Shown: positions 10,021 through 21,978, counted from the first letter of the stretch. The stretch: 64,000 nt of DNA from Chiridota heheva (GCA_020152595.1 JAIGNY010001603.1:681704-745703); one strand, 5' to 3'. Numbers and translations are program-made. Notes: generated by a model from the sequence alone, not told the origin.

Positions 10021-11190
10021 CTTAAGTCAATGAAAAATAAAATGACACATTTTATGCAAACTCTCCTCTACCCCACTCCAACCAGGGAGTTGGAATAGAA
10101 ACTACCTGCTCCAACTCACCCATTCCGATAAGAACTGTCTGATGATACTTGACTAATCAGTTATCGGAAAAAGATCAATATTGTTTGAAGATATTAATGA
10201 TCACAAGTTAGAAAAGCAAACAATATGTTGTCTATCATTTCAACCACTTAAAGTAATTCTTACACCAATTTTATCATATACTTTTTCATGGGTGCTGAAA
10301 TACATTGTGGGTGATAAACATGCTTACGGTAAGTAGGCATACGGGTACATGGCTCACAAAATAAAAGGTACTACACCCAATGGGATACAATAAATAACTA
10401 TCAACCATACCACAAGTAGATCTAGTTGCTGTTTGTGTGGCTTGAAAAAGAAAATATTGCATGCAGGGCAACCAAGTGAAAACTGCCCTTTATCATCAAA
10501 ATTTAAAAAGTTGTACTCTATAATTGTTCATTCGCTTGGGGTAGGAGTCAAATCCGCAGTATCTACCGTATTCGCTGTAATAAGAACCAATGCTGTATTA
10601 AGCCCCCTCCCCACCTTACATTGTTTAATTCAAGAATCGACCAAGCTTATGGCGATGGTAAAAAGGACCAAAATTTTGTGAAATTATTACATACCAAATT
10701 CTCTTCAGTTTTAGCAAGATCTCCTATATAAAAGGTCATACCACACATTATCTTTAGTCATTCAACAATCAAATCCCTCAAATAAAAGTGAACTTTCACA
10801 TTGGCTTTTTGATGCCACAAGCAAATTCAGCATCAACACACTCATACATAGTACACACTAGCATTATAGACCACTACCAGTTTGAACACTAGACCAACAA
10901 GAATTCACATGCTATGGAATACCGGGCCTCTCAAAATTCTTCAAAAATACCTCAGGTCAATAATAATTGGGAACAATGGAGCTCCATCTTTATTTCTCCA
11001 CTAAAAAATTGCTTTAAAGATAGCAAAAAGTGTTGTCTGAAATTACAAATTCAAGGATGAAAAGATACGCGATGAATTCAAAATGAAAAGTTATCCAAGT
11101 TCTGAAAAGATTTTACCAACTGAATTGGGTATTGGAGGCGATGGTTTAAAAATAATTATTACAGTATGCACACATCAGTTGTATGTAATT
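10021..11190. other. Intron-like stretch, no gene seen
   Basis: The stretch is AT-rich sequence between the integrase core exon and the L2/CR1-like LINE. Short open frames here lack recognisable motifs or codon bias. Nothing else was recognised. Confidence 0.5.
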
Positions 11191-11196
11191 ATGTAG

Positions 11197-12118
11197 CTAA
11201 AAATTGAGCTTGAGCTTGTGGCTAGTCATCCAATTACATATGGTTAGAATACAGGTTTCAAATCTTTTAGTGACAGACAAAATTTCATCGTTATTATCTA
11301 GATTTACTGGCAACCATAGCTGTATATCATCAGCATAAAAATGATAGTAAAGCCCACATTTTTCAATAAGATCAGCTAAGGGTGCAGTATAAGCCGTATA
11401 TAAAAAGGGACCAAGCACGCTTCCTTGAGGTACACCATAGTGGAGATCCTTGACAGTAGAATGGTGCTTATCAATGACAACCTTGAAACTTCTGTGCGTG
11501 AGATAAGAATGAATCCACTTCAGAGCATTACCAGAAATGCCAAAATATTATTTGAGCGTATCAAGAAAAATAGTATAATCTATAGTGTCGAATGCTGCGG
11601 ACATATCTAGTAAAACCATAACAACACCTCTTTTGGAATCAAGGGAGTGTAGTATACTATCACTGATGTGTAACAGCGCACTCTCTACACTGTAATGAGA
11701 TCTGTATGCCGATTGATTACGAGGATAAATTCCATTGTTGGCAAAATACTTATGTAGTCGAAGAGACGCGATCCTTTCCAACAGTTTTGAAACAAACGAT
11801 AGGTTGGATACTGGTCTGTAGTTTTTTAGTAACTCTTTGTCCAAGATGCATGGACTTCTTTAAAAGTGGAGTAATAATAGCCTGCTTTATACTTGTGGGA
11901 AATGATCCATTCAAGAACAATAGATTGATCATTTCAACTAGAGCAGGTATGATGCTGTTAATGGAATCACTGAACAATTTTCCAGGCAGAGGATCAAGAC
12001 TGCAGGTCTTGATGGGTCGCGACTTGATCACTTCCTTAATTTCTTCGATTGAAGTTGGTGATAGCTGAGACAAGGACGAACTAGTTTTGGAAATTTGATG
12101 TTGAGTATTTTGGCACAT
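11197..12118 (-). pseudogene. LINE reverse transcriptase remnant
   Basis: Pieces in two frames give PIKTCSLDPLPGKLF, LKNYRPVSNLSFVSKLLERI, NQSAYRSHYSVESALL, VLLDMSAAFDTID (catalytic Asp), YGVPQGSVLGPFLYT and YYHFYADDIQLWLP (the YADD catalytic box). A one-base shift near 11860 and a stop near 11548 interrupt it. The product ends soon after the thumb begins. RT in this class primes on nicked target DNA. Confidence 0.85.
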
Positions 12119-12259
12119 GGTTCCTGGTTTATCTAGTTCATTTCGTATTTTAGAGATTTTGTCTAGAAAGTAATCAGCAAAATGCTCAGGTAAGTCAACT
12201 TCAGGTATCGTGGTAGGAATTACCTTGGAGTGAACAGATTTTGTCAGCTTTGTGAAAAG

Positions 12260-13380
12260 TTAGAAGAGATCCTTTTGGGAAGAATCAGACAAGCACAATT
12301 TGTCAGTGTAAAAGGCTCGCTTGGCTTCTTTAATTAAACCGGCAACCTTTTTGACTTGGCATGAGAACAACTGCTTGTGAATTGTAAGCTTAGTGCGCTT
12401 ATATCGGGCTTCAAGTGATCTCCTTGTCCGTCTAGCTGCAAGTATTTCCTTCGTGATCCAAGGAGTCATGCGAGCTCGGGCTTTGAAAGATTTAAATGGA
12501 GCATGTGTGTCTAAAACTGATCGGAGAGCACAGTCAATTGAAACAGCTGCAGAGTTTGAGGAAGAGTAATCAATCCCACTTAACGCTGTTGATAAATCGG
12601 CATTGAACGCTGGCATATCAATTTGGCGTAACTTCCTCATTAATTTTGTTGGACATCCCTTGTGGGTAGCAAAATAATTTGATAAATGGAAAGTCACAAG
12701 ATGATGATCAGAAAAACCAGTGTCTAATATCTGAACGTCAGTGCAAAGATCTGACTTAATGCGGCAAGTACTGGCAACAATGTCAAGGGTGTGTCCATTA
12801 ATATGTGTTGGTGCGCATACGTGTTGTTTCATATTAAGCATGTTTAAAAGCTCGATAAACCTTGCAGAATAAGATTCATTAATTTGATCCAAGTGAATGT
12901 TAACATCACCAGTGACGATTATATCGTTTGCACAAAAGAGTTGCTCGGACAGTCGATCTTCTATGTCATTCAAGAACTGTACAGTGGAAAGGCATGGAGG
13001 GCGATAAATACAAATCATGTGCATAGAACCGTGGTTGGTTTGCATTTTACATTCAATGGATTCATATGAAGTATGACAAAAATTGTCCTCACATTCAGAA
13101 ATTTGAAAATTATCTCTAAATAAGATAGCAACCCCTCCTCCACGTCTGCTAGGTCTGGGTTTATGAAATATATTGAATCCACTTGGGAGGTCATTAAATA
13201 TTGTTCCATCAGGGCCATTGGCTTTTAGCCAGGTTTCAGTGATGAACAAAATGTCTAGCTGCTTATCAATAATAAGTTCATGAAGAGCGGTCGGTTTATT
13301 ACAAATAGAGCGAGAATTAAATACACCACACTTGATGCCAAGATTTTGAATTGTTTTGTGTGAGAATGTCGGATTACTTG
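12260..13380 (-). pseudogene. LINE AP-like endonuclease domain
   Basis: The frame contains FNSRSICNK, ITETWLKANGPD, RRGGGVAILFRDN, ICIYRPPC, DIIVTGDVNIHLD, GHTLDIVAS and GFSDHHLVTFHL. These are the ordered motifs of the exonuclease/endonuclease/phosphatase fold in L2/CR1-like LINEs, including the catalytic Glu, the GDxN Asp and the SDH. A linker with basic residues follows to a stop near 12260, after which the RT part continues. The domain itself looks largely intact over about 330 codons. Confidence 0.85.
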
Positions 13381-13689
13381 TTTTAATCGGTAATAAGTTA
13401 CTGTAATCGATAGATGCGACTTTCCAAATGTTTTTGAATATCTATCACTAATCCGAACAGGAATGACACCATTAAATCGACAAATAAGTTTGCCTGCTCT
13501 ATGACCCCTGGGAGGTTTGCGAATACCCAGGTTAAGAATGCGATGCCAGCACGAATCATCAAGTTTAGTTTTATTTGTAGTGACACTGTTCCTGATATAC
13601 AGAAGAAAATTCTTGGTGTACTTAAAAACCATGGTAATAAGAGGATTAACAACACACAATTGTAACATCCAATAGTCCAAAAGTTAAGT

Positions 13690-14857
13690 CCATGGAGGTC
13701 TGTACATACAACCCAGTAGAGCGTAAAACTAGCAGTGCTCTGTAGAGAGTATGATATACAAACTTAAATGATCAGTGTGTGTATTCGCAGAATCAATATA
13801 TACTGTAAGATAACAGCTATGGTAAGATCAGAAAAGTAAAACACCAGAATAAAACTTGGAAAATGATGATATCAAAAGCACATAAATTGATCAAACAGGT
13901 TAAAACGACGTAAAATACATGCAAAACCAACAGTTAAAAATCTAAACATTGGCAGGATCCACAAACGAGGTAAAATAACAGAAAAACCAGGAGCGAGATA
14001 AAGCACTGCTGCCATAAACGGCGCATACAAGATATATATCTAAAAGGACAACCTTGGTTCGTTTCTCCATTTCCAGTTTATAAATAGAAAAATAATAATA
14101 CAAAAGGTAAACAAGTTAAAGGGATAATGATCAAAGTAAGGAATATACAGTAAAAGACAATAAATATGATTAAATAAAGTATAATTATGAAAATATGATT
14201 TAAAAAAAATAATGATTCTAAAACTTGGTTTCATAAGGTAAGATTGTAAAAGGTAAGATTTTATGAGGTAAGATAATAATAGTTTTGATTAAGGTTTAGA
14301 TTTTGAATAGAGACTATTATTTCACAGAATAAAAAGCAAGATTCTGAATCCAAAGAGTTGATTTCATGTTGGAAGTATCTAGTACCTATAAGATAGGATT
14401 GTGGTTCAAACAGTTCAAAAACGTTAAAATATCCTTTTTCCAAAAGGTAATCAATCAATGAAGGAGAAGGGAAGTTGTATATTGTTATCTATTATCCATT
14501 TTTATAAATTTCATGTATCTTAAATGTAAACATGGTCAACCATTCACCTGAGAAGGTCAAATGGCTATTTCCTGACTGAACTCAACTTTCAGTACATAGA
14601 CTGTACAGTACATGTACAAGTATCTCTTGAGTAGATATTAACTGTGTAACACCCAACTCATTCATCAATTATGTGCTGTATTCAGATTGTACCAAATACA
14701 TGTAAATGAATGCATGAATACTGTTTACACTTATAAATGTATGTATGTACATGTGTATACACACACACATACACACATATAAATTTTGCTAGCTTAAAAT
14801 ACCAGCTTCTACTATTTCTATGAACCATGTAGTAATGAAACATAAACTTGTACCTAC
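13690..14857. other. AT-rich intron-like stretch with simple repeats
   Basis: Much of this is A/T-rich. It contains a short run of GGTAAGAT-type repeats at about 14232-14280 and an ACACACAT run near 14760-14780. Part of 13690-14000 may be the LINE's 5' UTR. No gene was recognised. Confidence 0.5.
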
Positions 14858-15040
14858 CTGCTTCCACAAAGCTGTCACTGGGATAGGATGCAGTCCTGGC
14901 TTTCTTGCAAATGGCAACTTGTTTAGTACGTTGACACGAAGCACACTTTAGAATGAAGTCTTGAACGTCACCAATCATGCCTTTCCAATAATACCTCTTC
15001 TTCAACTTTGCATCAGTCTTATCTCGTCCAAGATGAGCTT
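14858..15040 (-). pseudogene. Integrase zinc-finger (HHCC-type) exon
   Basis: On the minus strand a pyrimidine-rich acceptor (TTTTGTCTCTCAG) opens an exon reading EAHLGRDKTDAKLKKRYYWK, GMIGDVQDFILKCASCQRTK and a tail ending near a donor (GCAG then GTAGGT). AHLGRDKT...RYYW...C-X2-C is the second half of the HHCC zinc domain that precedes the integrase core in gypsy integrases and in cellular KRBA2/GIN1-like genes. It is open through 60 codons, with introns on both sides, so it behaves as a gene exon rather than a retroelement ORF. The first His would lie in an upstream exon that I did not find. Confidence 0.6.
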
Positions 15041-15330
15041 CTGAGAGACAAAACTTTCTCTATGTTGATATACAGTATAAATAACAAATAGTAGATGTAA
15101 AATATATAAAAAAGCTATGATGCCAGCAATTGAGGAGCAATAATGAGTAACAAATTAATGTGGCAGTCAATTTAAATCAACTATTTAAATCCTTGGCGTG
15201 TACAAAATACATACATCAAAACTACAAATACTGTAGTTGAATATCATACATATTTGTTTAGATAATTAACTTACAGATCATCCCAAAAGATACAAGTTAT
15301 TGCACCAGATTCATTTTACAAAATTAAACT

Positions 15331-16620
15331 AGAGCACCAACGGTGCAGTAGTTCATACGGAATCTAATATAAAATAGACCAATAAACTGGCATGCTCACT
15401 AATAAACTTATAAACCTTTACCTCAAATTCATAAACAGCCTAAAAGTCATTGCTTACACTTTTCGTGCACTTTTTATCCAGTGATGACCCTTAGACGACC
15501 TTTAATATAAAATTTAATGATCATTATTTTCAACATTCAGCAATATACACTTCAATCTGTGGGAGAGGGCTTTTAGGTTTGTTAATGACCTCAAAAGACC
15601 ACTAAAGGATCTTTGATTCCTGAACACCCCAAAGAAACCAATAGATAATTATGTCCAATTAACCTTCAACAATATACACTTGTAGAAGGGGAAGGTTTTT
15701 AAGTGTTTTAGATAATGATCTCAAATACAAGACCTTTGACCTTCAATTCCTAAAACATCTCAAAGAAACCAATATTTAAAAGTCATTACAGTATGTCCAA
15801 CTTTCACAAAGATACACACTTCAATCTGTAGAATAAAAAGGCTTTTAAGTGTTTTGTAGATGATGACCTTAAATGACCCTTAAATGGCCTTTGACCCAAA
15901 ATTCCTGAACACCCCAAAAAAACCATTACCCAAAGATCATTATGTTCAACTTTCAACAATATACAGTACACTTCAATTTGTAGAAGGGTTTTCAGTGTTT
16001 CTAAATGACCTCAAATGACCCTTAAATTTAAATTATGACATTTGACCTAGAATTCCTGAAAACTCTGAAGACACCAATACCTAAAGATTCTGATGTGTAA
16101 CTTTCAACAGTATGCACTTCAATCTGTAAAAGCAGGCTGGCCGCACCGGTTTTTCAGATAGTGGCCTCAATTGGCCTCTTCATGACCTTTGACCTTAAAT
16201 ACCTGAACACCCCGAAGAAGCCAACACCCAAAGGTCATTATGTTCAACTTTCGACAATATACACCTCAATTTGTAGGAGGAGAAGGCTTTAAGTGTTTTT
16301 AGGTAATGACCTCAAATGACCCTTAAATGGCCTTTGACCTCAAATCCCTGAACACCCCAAAGAAACCAATGTCCAAAAATCATTACGTTCAACTTTCAAC
16401 AATATACACTTCAATTTGTAGAAGAGTTGTAGGTGTTTTAAAACAGTGACTTCAAATGACCCTTAAATGACCTTTGACCTGAAATTCCTGAACACCCCAA
16501 AGACACCACTACCCAAAGATCATTAGGTCCAACTCCTTAAATTATTGGTAACCGTAACTGGCCCATCATCCAATGATCATTGGGTCGAAGTTAATCAAGA
16601 TCCAACAAAGCCTGAGCACT
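15331..16620. repeat. Diverged ~145-bp tandem array, about seven units
   Basis: Units share 'cctgaacaccccaaag', 'aactttcaacaatatacac', 'ttcaatttgtagaag', 'ttttaagtgtttt' and 'gacctcaaatgacc'. The recurring 'caatatacac' word appears at about 15541, 15670, 15810, 15956, 16108, 16256 and 16400, giving spacings of 129 to 152 bp. Each unit also carries a TGACCTTTGACCT-like pair. The array follows a GCACCAACGGTGC palindrome near 15336 and ends in a GATA microsatellite. No coding signal was seen. Confidence 0.85.
16183..16195 (-). promoter_or_regulatory. DR1 nuclear-receptor-like motif
   Basis: TGACCTTTGACCT is exact here; read on the minus strand it is two AGGTCA half-sites with one spacer base, the DR1 arrangement bound by RXR, HNF4 or COUP-TF-class receptors. 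A second exact copy is at 16468-16480, and other units have 11 or 12 of 13 bases. Whether it is bound is unknown. Confidence 0.4.
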
Positions 16621-16629
16621 TTCCACAAT

Positions 16630-16735
16630 TGTAGATAGATAGATAGATAGATAGATGGAACTAGCTAAACAGACAGATAGATAGATGGATAGATAGATAG
16701 ATAGACGGAACTAGCTAGACAGATAGATAGATGTT
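16630..16735. repeat. GATA microsatellite
   Basis: Runs of GATA are interrupted by two copies of GGAACTAGCTA-AACAGACA-type sequence (ggaactagctaaacagacag and ggaactagctagacagatag). It is a compound simple repeat. Confidence 0.9.
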
Positions 16736-16747
16736 GTGCTATCACAA

Positions 16748-16787
16748 TAGCTCCCACCAGCATGCATAGGCATGCTGGTGGGAGCTA
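16748..16787. repeat. Perfect 18-bp stem hairpin
   Basis: TAGCTCCCACCAGCATGC is followed by ATAG and then its exact reverse complement GCATGCTGGTGGGAGCTA. The 4-base loop is too short for a usual microRNA precursor. It adjoins the GATA repeat. Confidence 0.9.
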
Positions 16788-16789
16788 CT

Positions 16790-18880
16790 GTAAAAAGGAT
16801 TTCAAACCTCCTTGCAAGTGGTGAGAAACTGCAAATTGAAAATGCCATGTTTCCAGTAGATCTTCCATTGTAGAATATTTTAATTAAACAGTCAAAATAA
16901 ATTGAATTCTTGTACAAAATGTAATAAACACTTTTCTACAGGCCGACTGCAATGCACATTTTGACATTTCAACTGATTTAAGTACAAAAATAGGAACTTT
17001 GAAGAACAAACTGAGTTGATCTAAGTTAAAAATGCAACAAAATTGCACATATTTCTTCCCACTTCTGAAGGGGTTCAAAATATTTCATCTAATTTTAAAA
17101 CACTGGATGTGATGTTTAGCATGATTATTTTTTCATTTCTGGAAGTTTAAAAGAATGTTTGAGCTAGTTTTATTGGAAAATGCTAAAAACTGAAGTTCTC
17201 CCATATGGTCTATGATAAATGCCCCTTTGAAGTTAGTTTTAGGTGTGGAGCACCATGTGGCCTATATGTCACAGTGGTTAACTACACCAGGAATGTTTTG
17301 CAGTATTCATCCAGATCCGGCATAGGTAATTGGAACATGATCAGAAACATGACCATTCACAATAACTCAATAAGATCTTTTTGATATAAAATACTTTATA
17401 CATTCATACAGGGAATAAATTATTAAAGACGAATTAAGCTTATAAAGCAAGTGTTTTTGTGACACTGTATCAAAGACCTTCATATCCACCCTATCATTAT
17501 TCTACCATGTCAATGTCAAATCATCACTGTACAGTTGTGGATCTGCCTTAAATAAAACCAAATCTGATCTGTACTCCTGGTCAAACATAGTACTAGATGA
17601 TCCATTACAGTATCTCGAGTCTTGATGGACTTCTCAGTCAAATTTAACATTCCACACTAGCTGGTTAACAAGCAGAGACTTCAAATTTGCCAGTACTTTG
17701 AAACAAATTTGCCAAAGAACATTCAGTTTGGTCAATACGAACATGTCCATTGACACCCACAGTGAAAATGAAAGCTGTATTAAACACGCAATGAGAACAA
17801 ACTTTTGAGTGTGACTGAAACTCCCAACACAAGGGTCATTTAGCCTATTATCAGGCCATATGGGAGCCAGTCTGGAAAACATGTAGGTTATGCCAAAGAT
17901 CTTTGGTGTGGAGTTTCATCAATTTAGGATATTTTTGGCATAATTTTGCCCTTGATTTATAAAGAAAATTGTTAACTGTACATATGGTACATACAGTAGT
18001 ACATAAAGATAAGAAATTCTCTATCTACTATTTCCAGTTAGTCATGTAACAAAATTTCATATTTAAGCACTAAAATGAAGATTATTTTTTAACAAATTGT
18101 AACAAACACTTGTCAACATAGCATGTATATTTTGAACTTCTAGTAAAATCAGCATAAAAAACTGAAATTTTAATGAAAAAAAAATGATTTGACCTAAATG
18201 TTTGAGGACACAAAGTTTCACATATCCTTCCATTTTTGAGGGGGTTTAAAATTATTTTGTTCAATGTGAAACATTAGATAATCCTATGTTAAAAGTAATT
18301 TCTTTGGGGCTTGAATGGATTTTTGGTCTAATTTTCACATAAAATGTTAAGGCCATAGGCCTAATGTAGGCGTTCTTGTGTTCGGAGTTGACATAACCTT
18401 GTACATGTGTGCGATCTCAGTACGGTTTTGCCAAGATGAAGGGGAAATTTTATCATTACAGTCAATAGGATATTTTTTATTAATACTTGTGTCGCCTCAG
18501 CCAGTCTGCGAAAATTAATGGTACTCATATATCATTGGAAACTATTATCTAACACACAACAGATTTAAAGAAAAATAAATTCTGTTCAGTATTTGTTGAA
18601 AAATACCCAAAAATATGTTTTTCTCCCATTGACTGCAATGATAACTGTTTTTTATTTTGACTGTATGTTTGAGATCGTCAAAAAAAAGTTTACGTCGGCG
18701 TGCACCACAGCATTCCAGGATGTCCGACCTCCAGAAGAGGCCCCAAGTCTATGAGCATTAATGACCCCACTGTTTTGTGTTGGGAGCTTCGACTAGAAGG
18801 ACCTGGGCCCAAAGGATTAACACTAACGTTAGATTATAAATGATCATTACAATTTACAGGTCATGCCTTGGTTAGCCCAT
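16790..18880. other. Intergenic/intronic stretch with a diverged repeat pair
   Basis: About 16885-17095 and 18060-18270 look like diverged copies of one another. Shared landmarks in order are 'aaa(t)tgtaa(t/c)aaacact', 'ttttga', 'cacatat(t/c)cttcc' and 'ggggttca/ggggtttaaaa'. No gene was recognised in the rest. Confidence 0.4.
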
Positions 18881-18889
18881 GACTTAGAC

Positions 18890-19006
18890 TAGTACTCCTC
18901 GTAGTACCGTGGGAATGATGCCAGCCGTGTTAGTCTGGCTGCCGTTGGTGATGGCTGGCCGCTATCCCAATCTCAACCCGTATTGAGATAAGGGATGTGT
19001 ATACTG
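18890..19006 (-). repeat. Dispersed repeat, copy 1
   Basis: On the minus strand this reads ATACACATCCCTTATCTCAA, CGGGTTGAGATTGGGAT, GCCAGCCATCACCAA, CTAACACGGCTGGCATCA and GAGTACTAG in order. The same order with small changes occurs on the plus strand at about 48494-48600. The ends are undefined. Confidence 0.65.
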
Positions 19007-19020
19007 TTGAAACTTGGTCC

Positions 19021-19158
19021 TTCTTCTCCCTTCACAGTAAATTTCACTGCCGTTTTGCGTAAAGCACCTTTTTTTTCTTTAGTGTATCCCGATGGGTACT
19101 GCCCAGATCGAAGAAAATCTTTTATTTCTTTTTCACCGAAGTGCTTACTGGAAGCCAT
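19021..19158 (-). pseudogene. Possible N-terminal exon of the split integrase gene
   Basis: From an ATG at 19158 the minus strand reads MASSKHFGEKEIKDFLRSGQ, YPSGYTKEKKGALRKTAVKF and TVKGEEGPSF. A short acidic/basic leader with 'F..YP.G..K..K..LRK.A..F.V' resembles the region that precedes the zinc domain in integrase genes of the KRBA2-like type. It lies upstream of, and on the same strand as, the integrase exons at 15.0 and 10.0 kb. The downstream side runs straight into the dispersed repeat at 19006 and no convincing donor site remains. The assignment is tentative. Confidence 0.35.
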
Positions 19159-19259
19159 TTTTCTGTTCGTAGGCAAAATTCCACAGCGTTGCTGTATTTC
19201 GTACATAAATATATATCTAACTTCGGTCATAGCTTATCACTTAAATGCATAAAATTAAT

Positions 19260-19770
19260 TGAAGGAACCGTACAGGCACACCAGTAAATTACCTAGTAAA
19301 ATCAGTCTGGGGACCAAATTCACTAGACACTCGTTAGGAAATAAGGACGGGGGGACCTAATTTGCAGAAGGGGGACAAAATTTACTATCACACCGGCCCT
19401 CCACAGATTTGTCCTGAGATTTCCTCAGAAAATGTTAAATTTTCTTCAGAGTTCCTCAGAAAAAGTTAGTTTCTTCAAATATCCTTATGGAAGGTTAGAA
19501 TTTCCTTATACAATGTTAAAGTTTTTTAGAGATACTTAAGACAGGATTGAAGACTAGTTTCCTTAAAAAGTCTACAAAACATTTGATATTTTCTTAGAAG
19601 ATAACTGTAAATTGATATGATTTTTCAAAATTCTTCAGAGATCATCAAGTCTCTCTCGTAGCACTTGAGATTTAAAATCCTTAAAACTCATTTGCATATA
19701 AGTTATTATATGAAGTGACACTTTCATACATAGTATGCTCAATCAGGGACTGATAGCTACTGTAGGATGA
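19260..19770. other. No gene seen
   Basis: The stretch holds phrases repeated with variation ('ttcctcagaaaatgtta', 'ttccttata caatgttaaag'), suggesting an old low-copy tandem repeat at about 19410-19560. Nothing coding was recognised. Confidence 0.4.
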
Positions 19771-19784
19771 GACTTCTTATGGAG

Positions 19785-20995
19785 CCTGGGACGTCATGTG
19801 AGACGTCATGTAACACATGGGGTGGGATGCCATGTGGGACATGGTGTAGGATGCCATGTGGAACAGGGTGGAATGTCATGCAGGACATAGTGTGGAATGC
19901 CATGGAATGGAATGTCATTTGGGACATGGGATGTCATGTGGGACATGGCGTCCCACCCCATTTCAACAAGTCACGAGTAACACAGAGTGTGATATAGGTT
20001 GGGATGCCATGTGTGACATAAGGTAGGATGCCATGTGTGACATAAGGTAGGATGCCATGTGTGACATAAGGTAGGATGCCATGTGTGACATAGGGTAGGA
20101 GGCTATGTGGGACATAGGGTAGGATGTCATTGGGATATTGGGAGGGATACCATGTGGAACATATGGTGGGATGCCATGCGGGACATCAGGTGGGAAGCCA
20201 CTGATGCGGGACACGGAAAGATGCCATGTGGGACATTGGGAGGGATGTCATGTGGTGCATATGGTTGGATTAATGTGGGACATACATGTAGGATGGGATC
20301 CATGGGGGACATATGGTGGAATGCCATGTGGGACATATGGTGGAATGCCATGTGAGACACTGTATGGTGGAATTCCATGTGGGAGATATGGTGGAATGCC
20401 ATGTGGGATGTCATGTGGGACATGAGGTGGGATGTCATTTGGGACATGGGATGTGGGACATAGGGTGGAATGCCATGTGGGTCATAGGATGGGATCTTCT
20501 GTGGGACATATCATGGAATGCCACGTGGGACATGGGATGTCATGTGGGACATGGGGTGGAATGCCATGTGGGAGATACGGTTGAATGCCATGTGGGAGAT
20601 ATGGTTGAATGCCATGTGGGACATGGGATGGGATGTCATTTGGGATATGGGGTGGGATGCCATGTGGCACATGGGATGCCATGTGGGACATGGAATGCCA
20701 TGTGGGACATGGGATGCCATGTGGGACATGGGATGTCAAGTGGGACATGGGATGCCATGTGGGACATGGAATGTTATGTGGGACATGGGATGCCATGTGG
20801 GACATGGGATGCCATGCTGGACATGGGATGCCATGTGGGACATGGGATGCCATGTGGGACATGAGATGGCATGTGGGACATGGGATGCCATGTGGGACAT
20901 GGGATGCCATGTGGGACATGGGATGCCATGTGGGACATGGGATGCCATGTGGGACATGGGATGCCATGGACATGGGATGCCATGGGGCTTAGTGT
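19785..20995. repeat. Long minisatellite, core GGGATGCCATGTGGGACAT
   Basis: The right part (about 20650-20985) is a regular 19-bp unit. The left part has longer, more varied units (about 24-31 bp) built from the same words 'ggatgccatgtg' and 'gggacat'. Because 19 is not a multiple of 3, each frame cycles through 19 codons, and by chance several frames on both strands stay open for 70-180 codons. These frames encode only Met/Gly/Cys/Trp/His-rich repeats and are not taken as genes. Confidence 0.95.
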
Positions 20996-20999
20996 GAGA

Positions 21000-21978
21000 T
21001 GCCATTTTTAAAATTGCCAAGGTCATATGATATGGGTGTCAATTTGCATGGGCATGCGAACCATGACGTTATTTACAGTTCTAGTTTATTAGTAAAACCT
21101 GCTAGAAAGTAAATTGATGAAAGGTATTTATTTATATGCATTGCCAAATATTATACCCTACTTCAATAACTTTTGGAAAATTGTTTCTAAGCATACAAAA
21201 ACAACGAATTAACCTTCAAAGAAATACATAAACATTTGCAATGGAATTGTCTCTATGACATCAAACACAAATTCATAATACTGTACAAAAAAATTAAAAT
21301 GCAATTGGGAAATCTTTAAAAATCCATATCTCGTGAATATGATATCAACCTGATTTTTGTAGCAAATTGGCTCTAAAGTATGCTCATTCAAATAAAATTT
21401 TACAACAAAAAAAAACATGGAAATATTCCTTAATTAGTAATCATGGGCAGACCAACATTTGTGTATGAATGTCTTTCATCTTTCTAGAGTACTGCAGAAG
21501 TATAAAACACAATTCCAGGGATATTGGTATTTATTACATATTTGCATCTTTTGTGTAATAAAAATAAGATTTTAAGCAAAATGATATGTGATTGGGTGAT
21601 ATAGTTTAAGTGCCTAGCCATATGATAATAAGAAAAAGAAAAATTACTGACACTTAGTTTGAATTATTGTCTATACAAACTATATTCCTCATAGTTTATT
21701 GTGTATTTCACAGAGCTTGAACACTTCTTGGTTGTTGAAATAAAGATTGAAAAATGAAACTGACTTTGTATCTTGTTTATTCTGTGTGTTGTTTGTGGCG
21801 GCAACATTAGCTAGATTGCTTTAAGATCTACTGTATTAAGAACATAAAAGTGGCAAAACATATTTCATCAAAATACATGTGAAATCAACAGAACGTATGT
21901 GAAAAACTATACAATCTGCATCCCCCTTCCCTCTTTGATATGATATTTCAAATTGCCTTTAAGTCCCTAAACCACCTT
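21000..21978. other. No gene seen
   Basis: AT-rich sequence without recognisable exons or repeats. Confidence 0.5.

Larger units (their letters stand above)
11197..13400 (-). mobile_element. Decayed L2/CR1-like non-LTR retrotransposon
   Basis: An apurinic endonuclease domain followed by reverse transcriptase is read on the minus strand. The RT ends abruptly after the region following YADD (HKLKLNF, stop), so the 3' part and tail are gone. Frames are broken by a stop near 12257, a frameshift near 11860 and a stop near 11548. Sequence to about 13.7 kb, including a GHRAG-rich basic stretch, may be its upstream ORF or 5' UTR. It sits in the interval between two exons of the split integrase gene. 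Confidence 0.85.

Noticed and set aside
16748-16787. Helitron 3' hairpin
   Set aside because: No CTRR-type end follows the hairpin at the expected distance on either strand.
16748-16787. microRNA precursor
   Set aside because: The loop is 4 bases and the stem 18 bp perfect, unlike a usual precursor.
20313-20973. Long open frames of 100-180 codons on both strands
   Set aside because: They are by-products of a 19-bp minisatellite; products are repeat peptides with no domain, and both strands are open at once.
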